Below the pieces are notes generated by a model. That model was not told the DNA's origin and made no database searches. It saw nothing but the letters and a program-made list of their open reading frames with translations. DNA of 64,000 bases from the NCBI GenBank assembly GCA_963383645.1, contig OY726561.1, positions 139,209,965-139,273,964 of the forward strand, written 5' to 3'. Below are positions 20,880-31,664 of this stretch, piece after piece; the stretch's first letter is position 1; every line of letters starts with the position of its first letter. The position numbers and the translations under genes are program-made. The stretch is from Muscardinus avellanarius (taxonomy: Eukaryota; Chordata; Mammalia; Rodentia; Gliridae).

Positions 20880-21334
20880 ACAAAGAAAAAAACAAAACAA
20901 AAATTATAGCCACAGGTGAGAATTAACATGCATTTTTCTTGAAGAGCAAAATCTCTCAACGAGAGTAATAATGCTCTTAGAAGAATGGAGAAAGCTGGTG
21001 TGAGAGAGAAATACAACACTTACAACAACTTGCAAAGTTGTTGAGACCTCCGACTCGCTTCCTCTCTTCAGAGCTGGTTGACAAGCTATTCCTTCACTCA
21101 GAGTTTTTAGTCAGCTATTTGTTTTCACACTCTTAAACCCAAACAGACAACCAAGGATCATATATGTTTGAACAAAGTTTTCAATATGGGAAATACCCAA
21201 ACCAACAGAATAAATGACACAGAGACTTCTCGAACCCACATGGAAAATCACAATGCCAGAGTAGTACTCTCACATGTTGGAGGCAGCCAATTCACAGCAT
21301 GGAATTTTATACCCAGATGAACTGTTCATCAGCT
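20880..21334. other. Unassigned interval
   Basis: No recognisable gene or repeat. Confidence 0.4.
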
Positions 21335-21668
21335 TTCCAGGGCTATTGAAAGAAAGCACCACAAACCGGATAGCTTAAAACAACAGGAATTTATTCTGTC
21401 ACTATTATGAAGGACAGAAGTTTAAAATTAAGTTATCAGCAGGGTTGACTTGTTTCAGAAGCCGTGAAGGAGAACCTGCTGCTCTCTTCTCTCCTGACTT
21501 GCTCCCTGCAGTCCTGACGGTCCCTGACTCTTAGATCCATCCATCACTATGGCTTCCTCTGTGTATGTCTGTGTCTTCACACGGCCTTATCGGACACCAG
21601 CTATGGGATGTAGGACCCATCTGAATTTGGTATAATCTCGTCTTAACTCCATCTGTGAAATGTTACAT
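21335..21668 (-). mobile_element. MLT1-type MaLR LTR, minus strand
   Basis: The plus strand reads as the complement of an MLT1 LTR: gcttaaaacaacaggaattta near 21380, then the internal part, then cttatcggacaccagct and the region with atctcgtcttaactcc. Orientation follows from the poly-A end lying at the left. No internal MaLR genes are attached. Confidence 0.65.
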
Positions 21669-21842
21669 ATTAAAAAACCATACTCAGTTAAAAAATTATT
21701 CTAATTCCAAGGATGAGTAATAAAGTAAGAGACTCAGATACTAACAATAGATAATACCTTCAGGCAGCTGGGAAGTCTTCCAGCTAGGCGGGTTGTTCAC
21801 ACAGATAAACCCCTGAGGATGGTCACAGTCACTTCTGTGTTA

Positions 21843-21965
21843 TCAACTCCCAAGTGTGTGCCATCACGCCTGGATTTTTTTTTTTTAATTTTGAAACAGG
21901 GTCTCACTAAGTTGCTGAAGGTCTTTCTAAATTGCTGGACTTATGATACTTCTGTGTCAGCCTTC
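21843..21965 (-). mobile_element. Partial B1-dID SINE
   Basis: A fragment with a T run flanked by rearranged B1 pieces (gtgtgccatcacgcctgg precedes the T run, B1 middle follows). The order suggests a duplication or rearranged copy. Confidence 0.55.
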
Positions 21966-22735
21966 CTTGTAAAAACTTTTAAAAGCCTCTTCAAAGTTCT
22001 GTACAACTCTGTTCCTTAACCTACGGTGAAGGTTATCTATCACCAGCTTCCCGAATAGGGTGATTAGGGAAGGCTCCCAACTTCTGTAGGGGAGCGGTTG
22101 TGAGCCAGATGCTGTCCAAAGTACTTTCCATGTGTCAGATCTCACAAGAACACTTTCACGGATGAGAAAAATGGAGATTCCAAACAGTGGAGCCGCAAGT
22201 CCGGCATCAGATAGCCAGCATGTAGTTGAACAAGTCCTACTCATTCCACGATTCCAAATAGCATCTTGGACACAGCTCTAAGCCTACAGGGCATCAGATA
22301 ACAGAGAAAGATGATCAGCATGGAAGCCGCAGTGTGGTCCATTCATCACTGCAAATGTTTTTGGCTGGACAGGCATCCTGCGGGTCTGGCATATGGACTC
22401 TCACTCAGACACTGCGGGTGTGGCCCAAAACAGCGGCACCACCCAGGACGCATGATGGCGCTCCTGCAAGATGGCCAAAACACTGGCCTGCCACAGCCAC
22501 AGTCCTGACGGACCAGCCGCAGCCGGTCACACATCCCGGGAGTGTTACAAGAAGATGGTGGCTGATTTTAAGCAAAGACCAGTTCTTAAGATAAAGTCAC
22601 TGGCTGAAGAGTTTCAACTGCAGGACAGAGCTGCAGACACCAAAGAATGTGGCACATTCTTTATTCCCAGTGTTTATAAGCTGAAGGATTTTAGAAAAAA
22701 ATCTCCAAATACTCTCCTTTGACTGATAATAATGA
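21966..22735. other. Unassigned interval
   Basis: Overlapping short frames on both strands with no recognisable domain. No repeat recognised. Confidence 0.35.
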
Positions 22736-22737
22736 TG

Positions 22738-22945
22738 AGGAGTTATATCATAAGAACTAGTATTATTTGAGCCTCTTTCATGCATCAGACACTATGCTAG
22801 GAATTATCTCAGCCCAATGAGCTGCGTGAAAATATTATCCCTGGGAGGGAATCGGGCCCAGAGATGGTAATTCACTCAAGGTGGTAGAAGTAGTGAGGGG
22901 AGGGTAAGACGAGGATTCCAACGTCTTTGGCCCAAGCCTGGCCAT
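22738..22945 (-). mobile_element. MIR SINE, minus strand
   Basis: The plus strand shows the complement order of MIR: tattatttgagcctc, catcagacactatgctagg, then attatccctgg, cccagagatggtaattcactcaaggtggta, ggattccaacg. Good length for an MIR. Confidence 0.75.
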
Positions 22946-23384
22946 GTTGATCTTCCGGCAGCAGGGCCCGTGTTCTTGCAGGCAGAAGGTTAGCCCCTCC
23001 AGCTTGTCTCTCTGACTAGGGGCCTGGAGCCTGGTAAGTTGCTCACCCAAAGCAGGGCAGGCGAGGACGGCCAGGCCACAGTCACAGCCAGAACCTCCCG
23101 CTTTGCAGACTGGACTTTTGATCTGGACTTTGAACTGACAGTGAATGAATTGTGTGAGTGTGAACTTAAAATTTGTGTCTGCTTTGACTTCTCCTTTGAA
23201 CAAAGTCCCCCAGGGATAGCCGTGAACCCTGGGAGGTGATTGCTCCTTTTGCTCTGTGATCAACAAAGCTGACGCCGTGGAAAGACACAAGTTGTATGTG
23301 TTCCTTATTTTTCAACACAGAGCTCACGACATGTATCCCCAGCCCTGGGTTTCTATTTTTTGTTTGTGTTTGTTTGTTTGTTTG
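22946..23384. other. Unassigned interval
   Basis: Minus-strand frame of 151 codons (22835-23290) overlaps the MIR and has no recognisable domain. No gene supported. Confidence 0.35.
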
Positions 23385-23592
23385 TTTTTGCAGTACTGGG
23401 GATGGAACCCAGGGGCATTCTACCTCCGAGCTGCAACCCCAGCCCTATTTGTTTTTTTATTCTTTATTTTGAAACAGGGTCTCACTGAGTTCCAAAGGGC
23501 CTAAGTAGCTGAGGCTGGCGGTGAACCGCAATCCTCCTATCTCAGCCTCCCAAATGCTGGGATTACAAGCGTGCGCCACCAACACCCAGCTC
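23385..23592 (-). mobile_element. B1-dID SINE with (GTTT)n tail
   Basis: Minus-strand full copy; the tail appears as (gttt)n at about 23362-23388. Confidence 0.8.
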
Positions 23593-23727
23593 TGGTTTTT
23601 GTTTTGAAACAGTCTCATTAAGTTACTGAGAGCCTCGCTACTTGCTGATGCTGTCCTTAAACCTGTGATCTTCCTCTCAGCCTCCCCAGTACCAGGGTTA
23701 CAGGCATGTGCCACCATGCCCAGATTA
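23593..23727 (-). mobile_element. Second, partial SINE abutting the first
   Basis: Contains only the linker and B1 part in minus orientation, so the full copy at 23385-23592 probably inserted into it and displaced its ID part. Confidence 0.6.
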
Positions 23728-24234
23728 CTAATTTTACCTTTTAAATATTTCTCTCATATTTGCAATCATCTTCATCCTGAGCACCATTATACATTTTTGC
23801 CTGGATAACTACCTAGTTATCCTGTGACGAATCCTCCTCCTTCCCACACATAGGCACACACTCTTCCCTCTTCTTCCAGCAGCCAACTATAAAGAGTCTG
23901 ACAGATAAAGAAAGATGGCAGACAGAGGAAGGCAGCTCGTTCCAGTTTCTCCGTGACTTGGAATGGATCCAGTGAGCATATTGCTTCTCGGCAAGAGATG
24001 AAAGGCAGTCTGAACTCAAAGGCTGCACAGCAAGCTGAGGTTGGAGAAGTACTCTGTGCTTCTTGACTGATGAGTGGAGAGCAGAGGGGAAGCCATCCTA
24101 ATGAGCCCACACTGGAGCTGGTGGCTGCGGGAATCCGGGAGCTCTTGGTCAATTCTGTTACCCTGTCAGCCAGCACTTACTGAGAGGCAGAGTTGGCACC
24201 TTGCAGGATGTGGAGAAGACTAGGGCTTGGCCTC

Positions 24235-24592
24235 CTCACTGCTGTGACCTAAACACCTGACATGCAAACTTAGAGGAAGATAAGTCTTATGTGTTCATAG
24301 TTCTGGAGAGTTCCGTCCATGTTATACCGGCTGCTGTGCCAAGCAGGAGCCGGGGCTGCAGGTCCTCAGGGTATAACGACCGGGAGCAGAGAGAGAGGGT
24401 GGGAACATGTGTCAGCTCACGTCTGCAAGGAAAAGAGAAGAGGGAAGCGGAAGCAGCCAGCCCAGAAAATACTGTCACCTGCCACAACTCAGAGACCCTT
24501 CCCCATAACCAAGTTCCTCCTCCAAACATGGCTGCCTTGTCTACAGCGTGAGGTCTGGGGACATATTAAATCCAAACTATAGCAGGGCATAA
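24235..24592 (-). mobile_element. Rodent MaLR-type LTR, minus strand
   Basis: It opens ctgctgtgacctaaacacctgac and continues ttagaggaagataagtctta, a pattern I associate with the 3' part (complement) of rodent MT/ORR-like MaLR LTRs, ending near ggtctggggacatattaaatcc. Family assignment is by recognition only. Confidence 0.45.
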
Positions 24593-25260
24593 TCCTTCTT
24601 GTGTGAAGAAAAATAGTTTCTGAGCCCCTGTTATGTCCCTGCTGTCCTACAAGGTGAGAGGTACCAACTTCTGACTAAAATCATTCAACTTTTCACCCCT
24701 ACTGTCTGTACTTAGATAAAAGATTGGGGATCATATTTAAAATGTCAGATGAAGTTTTCCAGAGATATCACAGGATTCTGAGTCATCTGTAATTCTGACC
24801 AGCTGCTCTGCAGTGCATTGCCTCATCTCACGTAAGGTTGCAAAGCCTCCCCTGAAGGTCAGGTCTGCCAGGAACCTCTGGGGAAAAGAGTTCACGCTCC
24901 TTTTTACCACGGCTCCTTTTTGAGGGCACGCAATCATGCTCACCCATCACCCCGTATTCAAATAGGTTGAAGGTTGTGAGACCCAACAACTTGAATTCCC
25001 CTCAAAAAAAAATTCAAGAATTTTTTTTAGACTTGCTGTTTTTAAAGCAAAAACAATAAACTTATTTTTCAATAACCCTCGTACTTGTCACGGCTCAGGT
25101 TCCCAATCTGGTCTCGGTGGCCGCTGTACGAACCCCTTGCTCACACTCGCTGCCAGTTCCCCCTCACCCGGCACATGGCTCTTTCTTTCTAGCATTTGTT
25201 TTCTCGTCGATGTTCATGCCAGTTCCCCTCCTTGCCACAAAACTAGGCTATATTTATCCT
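24593..25260. other. Unassigned interval
   Basis: No gene or repeat recognised. Confidence 0.35.
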
Positions 25261-25264
25261 TCAT

Positions 25265-25420
25265 GGTGAGTTTGTTCATTTTTTCATCAGATCCGATTTA
25301 GTGGGCTCCTTCTAAGTGCCAGGCACTCTCCTGAGCAAGGCACAGTTGCTCTTTGGGAGATCAGCAAATGATCAGGTCATTATAACCTGCCCTGGAGAGG
25401 GCCCAGAGGGAGGGAGCCGG
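25265..25420 (-). mobile_element. Possible L2 3' end
   Basis: The complement order of L2 3' ends is visible: gtttgttcattttttcatcag, then ctaagtgccaggcactctcctgagc, then the gatcagcaaatgatcagg part. Diverged. Confidence 0.4.
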
Positions 25421-26011
25421 GTACCAGGAGAGTCTACAGTGCGGCATCTGGCCCAGTTCTGGGAAGTTTATGGAAGATGTTGCACCAGCCCAGACTGAAG
25501 AGGAAGAGGAAGACTTCAGCTAATCTATTTGAGGGAAGAGATTCTGCTATTAAGTGAAGAAGGGCAGATTAGACACTAGCCTTTAGAAACTTCTTCTAGG
25601 GCACTGTTACCATAATGGAACTGGAAGAAAAGCATTATTCTTACCTTTAAGTGTGGAACTGGTCTGAGCTCACTCATTCCTTGAAGTCTTCTCCAATTAT
25701 GGAAACCCCAAGTGATTTTTTTTTCCTTCTTAGATTTCCAAAACAATTCCTGGCTTTGGATTTGTGCACTGCATTTTTACCACCCTTTGATCACTCGGTG
25801 CTTCTTGGCTGTGGGGTGTGTGTGTGTGTGCGTGTGTGTGTGTGTATGTGTCCACATCACACATCTAGGTGTTGCATTATTTGGGGCTTGGATGGCCGTG
25901 CTCTTCCAGAGAAACACTTAACGTCACCCCTCTTAACTCTTATATACATCAAGTTGTACTATGCTCTTTACACCCTCAAATGATCACCTGGACATAAAAT
26001 TTACATCTTAT
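25421..26011. other. Unassigned interval with a (TG)n tract
   Basis: A TG dinucleotide run lies at 25815-25850. Otherwise nothing that I recognise. Confidence 0.4.
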
Positions 26012-26216
26012 TGAATAGCCATGGATGTGGTACTGCACATCTGTAGTCCGTTTTTGGTAGGCTGACACAGAAGGATCACAGGTTCAAGGCCAGCCTCAGC
26101 AACTTAGCGAGGTCTTTGGCAACTTAGCAAGATCCTGTTTCAAAGTAAAAAAAAAAAAAAAAAAAATTAAAGAAGACTGGGGGTTTAGTTCAAAGGTAGA
26201 ATGCCCCTGAGTTTAA
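26012..26216 (+). mobile_element. B1-dID SINE
   Basis: Plus-strand copy with a 22-base A run as linker between the units. Its ID end (aatgcccctgagttta) runs straight into L1 sequence. Confidence 0.75.
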
Positions 26217-26284
26217 TTTTGTTTGAAGTTGAACATTTTCTCCATACATTTATTGACCATTTGTGTTTCTTCTTTTGAGAAGTG

Positions 26285-26686
26285 TCAATTCAGTGCCATT
26301 GCTTGTTTTTTTACAAATGAGGCTACTCCCACATTTGGGGCATAAACATTTACTATCATTTTATCTTCTTGGTGGATTGTTCCTTTTAACAAAAGAAAGT
26401 GTCCTGCTTTGTCTCTTCTGATGTGTTTTAGCTTAAAGTCTGTTTTGTTGGATATCAGCATTGCTACCCCTGCCCATTTTTGGTCTCCATTAGCATGGTA
26501 TATCTTTTTATATCCTTTCACTTTCAGTCTGTGAATATTTTTAGCTGTAAGGTGAGTTTCTTGCAAACAGTATATATTTGTATTATGTTTTTTAATCCAC
26601 ATTGCCAGTCCATGTCTTTTGATTGGTGAGTTAAGTCCTTTGATGTTCAGTGTTATTATCAAAATATAATTTTTGTTTCCTGTCAT
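26285..26686 (-). pseudogene. L1 ORF2 endonuclease domain fragment
   Basis: A 133-codon open stretch encodes the start of the apurinic/apyrimidinic-type endonuclease of L1 ORF2. Motifs: ITLNIKGLNSPIKR near the N terminus (Asn of the active site), CLQETHL with the metal-binding Glu (about residue 43), and WAGVAMLIS. It stops where the internal deletion begins, so it is catalytically incomplete. Confidence 0.85.
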
Positions 26687-26699
26687 TTTGTGTTCTGTC

Positions 26700-27480
26700 T
26701 TCTGTTTGGTATCCTGTTATTTCTTCTTTACTTAGATGTCCCCCTGATCACCTTTATCTCTTCTCTGGTTCTGAAGTCTGCTTGTTTTTTCTTCTTTATG
26801 GTTTATTTCTTTAAGTATTTTCTCTAGTGTTGGCTTTGAATTCATGAATTTTTTGATGTTCTGCTTATCTTGAAACCCTTTGTTTCTTCATCAATTTTGA
26901 ATAATAGTTTTGCTGGTTATAGAATTTTGGTTGGAAGTTGTTTTCTTCCAGGGTCTGGATCATATCATGCCAGTCTCTCCGGGAATTCATGATTTGGGTT
27001 GTATAGTTATTGTTTTGCTATGATATGTCACCCATCCTTTTGTTCTCACTGCTTTTATGATTCTTTCCTTGACATCTATGTTGGTCATTTTGATTATTAT
27101 TATATGGCATGGGTAGGTCCTTCTAGATCTTGTCTTAGTGGTGTTCTGTATGTCTCCTGGACATGAAGATCCAAATCTCTTTCCATGTTTGGAAAATTCT
27201 CTGAAATTATTTCTCTGAAGAGATTACGGATGCCCTTGGTCTGTACCTCTATTCCTTCTTCAATGCCTTTTATCCATAGGTTAGGATGCTTCATATTGTC
27301 CCATAGTTGCTGGATGTTTAGGTTTTGTTGCTGTAATGACTTCTGTATGCTGTTACTGTGTTTTTGGTTTTGAATGAACTGCCTTCTAACAGTGATATTC
27401 TACTTTTCATTTCATCTAATCTTCCAGAATTTCTTTCTATTGCTGTCTTCATTTCATTTATTGACTCTTTTATTTCATTC
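26700..27480 (-). pseudogene. L1 ORF1 remnant of an L1 family distinct from the half-L1-like copies
   Basis: The minus strand contains pieces such as NEIKESINEMKTAIERN (coiled coil), KHPNLWIKGIEEGIEVQ and QETYRTPLRQD, homologous to but clearly different from ORF1 in copies 1-3. Multiple stops and frameshifts are present. The N-terminal 70 or so residues are absent at the junction with copy 2. Confidence 0.75.
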
Positions 27481-28258
27481 CAGTGCTGTAGCCGGAGCCA
27501 TGGCACAAAGCGGTGGGCGCCATTTTCCCTTGCAACACCAGGCTCCAGAGAGGAGGGGAACTCATAACGGAGCTCAGAACCAGAGAGGAGATAAGCTGGC
27601 CACACGCCTGAGGACGCGGCAGCAGCGCCTTACTGCCGGCAGCAGCAGCGAGCTCACCGGACGACGCCAGACCAATGGACTCAACAGCCCACCAGGCTCC
27701 AGAGGTGCGGCAGACAGCGAGCCTAGGTGAGCCGCTGTGGATCAGCCGGGAGGAATTCAGCAGATTTCTCAGCATGGGGAGCATCTAAAGCTCCCAGAGG
27801 CTGGGCTTAGCACACACTGCAGGGACTCAGAGCAGAGCTCAAAAACAGAAAAGAAATACGCCAGCCTCATGGCTGAGGGTGTGGCAGCGGCGCCATATTG
27901 CCACTGGCAGCAGCAGCAGCGAACTCACCAAGTCCACGGCAGCTCCATCTGCGCACTCAAAAACAGTAGGTCAAATTGCAGCCCCTAGAGGAGAAATCCC
28001 AGTACTGTACTCCCAGGGATTTGACCCAGTGGGGGAGTGGCGGTGGCAGAGATATCACACCATAGGAGAACGCCCAACCTGGCACCCCCCATGGTCTAAA
28101 GCAGCTTTGATTGACTGCCAGGGTCTGAGACTTTGTGATACAACCCAGTAAAGGAGTAGTAGGGACTGAGATACCACAGACTCGAGATCCAGAGCACCTT
28201 AAGTGAAGTCGTAGTGACCCAAGGGAAGAACCCAGAGAAGGCACAAACTTCCAAAATC

Positions 28259-29385
28259 ATAGGAAAGAGGAATAACAATGGAGCAATGAATGCCCACAAC
28301 CCCACAACATCAGAACCCGATAAAACTGAAAATCAGAGATTTCTAGAAGATCAAATCAGGAAAATAACTGTAGAAATAACAGAGGTGTTTTGAAAAGAAT
28401 TCAGAGAGAGCCAAAAAGAGATAAAGGATGCAATTAATGAAGTAAAGGCCTCAATTCAAAGTACAAACAACCAATTAGACCACATGGAGAATAGAATCTC
28501 ACTCTTAGAAGACGATCACTCCAAAAATGAATGCATAGTTTCTAATCTAGAAAAAAATATCTGACAGCAGGAATCAGACATTGAAGAAATATGGGCCCAT
28601 TTTAAGAGAGCTAACCTAAGAATAATTGGAATAGAGGAGAGAAAAGAAAGTGAAACCAAAGGGATCAACAATCTCTTCAAGGAAGTAATAACAGAAAATT
28701 TTCCAAACGTAGAGCAAGAGGTTGATACACAGGTCCAGGAAACTTCTAGAACTCCCTTTAGACAGGATCGGAGAAGAGGATCCCCATGCCACATAATTGT
28801 CAAAATGACCAATGTAGCCGGGCGTGGTGCCGCACGCTTGTAATCCCCGCGCTTGGGAGGCAGAGACAGGAAGATCGCGCAGGTTCGAAGCCAGCCGTGC
28901 GCGCTGGCTTAGGAGACCCTGTTTCCAAATAAAAATGTAAAAATAGGTCTGGGAGTGTAGTCTGGAGGTAGAAGGGCTTCCAGGAACCCCAGTACCACCA
29001 AAAAAAAAAAAAAATGACCAATGTGGAAGCCAAGCAGAGAATCTTAAAGGCAACAAAAACAAAGGGCCAAGTGACATTCAGAGGCAAACCAATTAGAATC
29101 ACTCCAGACTTCCCAAACCAAGTCATGAGAGCCAGAAGGGCTTGGAGTAACATATTCCAAACTCTGAAAGAAAACAACTTCCAGCCAAAAATTTCCTACC
29201 CAGCAAAACTTTCTATCAAATTAGATGGAGAAATAAGAAGCTTCCATGACAAACAGAAACTGAAGGAATTTATGTCTTCAAAACCAGCGCTAGAGAAAAT
29301 ACTCAAAGAGATTAACTACAAAGAAGAAATAGGTAACACACACCAGAACCAGAGACACAAGATTTTCCATCCAACAGACAACTAA
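28259..29385 (+). pseudogene. L1 ORF1-type protein gene, copy 2, broken by SINE and CpG-type stops
   Basis: The start codon is ATA instead of ATG (28259). CGA codons of copy 1 are TGA here at two places (near 28390 in VFRKEF and near 28561 in KIRQQE), the change expected from methylated CpG decay. A young SINE (28816-29010) interrupts the RRM-to-C-terminal junction. The C-terminal domain (RGKPIRITPDF ... NFQPKISYPAKLS ... KPALEKILKEINYKEE) is otherwise well preserved. Confidence 0.85.
28816..29010 (+). mobile_element. Young B1-dID SINE inserted in ORF1 of copy 2
   Basis: Short-form subfamily. The flank aaaatgaccaatgt at 28802-28815 and 29011-29024 is an exact 14-base target-site duplication, and the host sequence is continuous across it. 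Confidence 0.95.
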
Positions 29386-29389
29386 GATT

Positions 29390-30105
29390 GGTTATCTGTG
29401 GAGATTCATTATTTATGTTAGTCTTTTACCTATCTCTAAATTGTATTTTTTGCTTTTATTGTTGCTAATTTTTAGGATTTCTAGTTGGAATATTAATATA
29501 CCTTCAGATATAGCATTTGGAAATATTTTATCCCATTCTATCAGTAACTTTTAACTCTGTTTACATTGTCTTTGGATATACAATTTTTTTTTATTTTTTA
29601 AGGACTTTATTTACCCTTTTGTTGCCTGTGCCATTGAAATCATATCCAAGAAATCACTGCCAATTTCAATGTTGTGAGGTTTTATGACCCAGATTTTCTT
29701 CTAAAAGTTTATAGTCTTAAGATTTATATTTAGGTCTTTTATCTATTTTGAGTTAATATTTGTATATGGTGTTAGGTAAGGGTCCAATTTTATTCTTTTT
29801 CATGTAATTATTATTTTTCAACAATATTTAGTTAAAAGATTAGTATTTTCTCTACCAAATATTTGTGGAAACATTGTCAAAAATAACTTGACAATATATG
29901 GAAGAATTTATCTCTAGGCTTTTATTTAACTCCAATGGTTTATATATCTGCCTTTAGAACAGTACTACACTGTTTCAATTATTGTAGCTTTATATGGTTT
30001 GAAATCAGAAAATATACATCTTCTAGCTTTGCTCTTCTTCAAGATTGTTTTGGGTATCTAGAGTCCATATTCCATATTAGGATAGATTTTTTTCTGAAAA
30101 ATAAA
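29390..30105 (-). mobile_element. Inverted ORF2 segment inside half-L1-like copy 2
   Basis: Aligns by eye base for base with 17350-18060 of copy 1, with small indels (for example a shorter ggtgttaggtaagg). Same orientation and same junctions. Confidence 0.75.
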
Positions 30106-30440
30106 TAGATAAATATATGATAGTTTCACCTAAAAAAATAGAAAAAAATATTCTCTGGTAAGAAAGAAAGTAAAAAGAAATATTGAAAGGTTATCTTTAA
30201 GTTATCAAAAGCTTGGTATCAGACAAATGAAACTGTTATGTGAGATTATCATCATTAATATTGGATAAATTGCTATAAAACTAGATGTCAATCACTAAGC
30301 CAAGCATTGGAAGGAGGGATGGGGAGGGAACGGGGTGGGAATTGGGTAGGGGCTAACTGGGCAATGTGTGCATGTATGTCTACAAAAGTATTTTCTTTAT
30401 ACCATTATGATGTATGAATACATTGCACCAATAAAAAAAT

Positions 30441-31664
30441 AAATTTAAGTATAATAAGGTAGTATCTAGATGAGAATGAGAGAAGGTTAGAGAGTAGGAC
30501 TCTTGTAGTTAGAGTATTTAAGTATGGAGATATAAAATGCCTTGAGTATTAAATACAGAGATACAGTAAGGGAAAATAAAGTTTTGAGAGAAGAGAGTAG
30601 ATAGGCTAATGTGAGGACGTTTGTATAAGGAATGGGGGGAAGGGCAAACAAGCATGAATAAACAAACAAAACAAGACACAAAAGCTAACAATTATACTTC
30701 GAGGACAAGAAAAAAAACAAAAGAAAAAAAGGAATAAGAAAGAGAAGAGAAAAGGAAAAATGAAAAGAAAGGACAAAAATGAAACAAACTAAGAACTAGT
30801 GACTGTGTGAGAAAACAAAGCAAAACAAACAACCAAACCAGCCAAAAACCCCAAATAAAAGAAAGAGAAGAAAAAAGAAAAAAAAACAAACAGAACAAAA
30901 AAAAAAGTTCTACTAATTTACAAATATGGGGCTGGGCCCATATAATATTTGTATGTCTGATCACTGGTAGAGTCTGGAATATATTCCAATGTCTCTTATT
31001 TGCTCTGTACCCTATTGTCAGCTTTTGACCCAGTCTCTGCATGATCTCTTCTCTAGCCTCTGACTGCTTTGTGCAGAGGGTGTCTAATATAGACTTGGCA
31101 CGACCCCCCTGTGACTTTGTGCAGGTACCGTGCCTTGAGCACCTTTCCTGTGTCACTAGAGGTTCTAACAGGACTAGCCCTCCGGATTCCTTCTCTGGAT
31201 GCACAGGATTACTTGGCTGCTGTGGTCCAGGCCACTGGAAGGCTCGCTGTGCTGCTGGATCCCAAGGCTTTCCTGTGTGCACAGGGTTCCTCCCCCAGGT
31301 CTCTGGAGGGCTGTGCCACTGTGGGTGCTGCCTTTGGTGAGCACACACAATTTTGGCTCGGGCGCCATTCACCACTTAAGATGTTGGGGGTCTGTGGCCA
31401 CTTTCAAGCACTTGGATTATTTATCTGGATTTCTTAAAGCTGCTGTACCGGGGTTCGCGGTTTGAGCCCACGGCCCACAATGGCACCTGTGGCCAGTCCA
31501 CAGCAGGTCAGTTGCACACTGAGGCTTTTTGCAGTGGATCCTGCAGTTCAGAGTTATTGGATTCCTTCCGCCATGGTTCCTGTTTCTGTTTTGGTTCATG
31601 AGCTGTATTTATTTTGCTCGTCTAGACACTGCCTTCTCAGTAATTGAAATTTTTTTTGTTTCAG
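30441..31664. other. A-rich and GC-rich interval, possibly 5'UTR of the interrupted minus-strand L1
   Basis: 30690-30910 is A-rich low complexity. 30940-31640 is single-copy-looking with a 227-codon minus-strand frame (30692-31375) lacking any recognisable domain; its C-terminal half is only the translated A-rich tract. A CCATGGCGG (YY1-like on minus) lies near 31573. Position and composition fit the 5'UTR of the L1 cut by copy 2, but this is inference. Confidence 0.3.

Larger units (their letters stand above)
26217..27481 (-). mobile_element. L1, minus strand, with ORF1 and ORF2 endonuclease but most of ORF2 deleted
   Basis: Reading right to left: ORF1 remnants (27481-26700), ORF2 N-terminal endonuclease (26686 to about 26287), then a sudden jump to a C-terminal ORF2 piece (26286-26217, complement of the segment around cttcttttgagaagtg). 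The reverse transcriptase part is missing, so this copy has an internal deletion of roughly 2 kb or more. The right end is cut by half-L1-like copy 2. Confidence 0.75.
27482..30440 (+). mobile_element. Half-L1-like element, copy 2
   Basis: Same structure as copy 1 but 5'-truncated by about 190 bases (its first base corresponds to about 15650 of copy 1). 5'UTR 27482-28258, ORF1 28259-29385 (with a SINE inside), inverted ORF2 segment about 29390-30105, L1-type 3'UTR and A-rich tail to about 30440. It lies inside minus-strand L1 DNA. I could not identify the target-site duplication. Confidence 0.8.

Noticed and set aside
30692..31375. 227-codon minus-strand frame
   Set aside because: Half of it translates an A-rich tract and the rest has no recognisable domain; more likely untranslated L1-related DNA.
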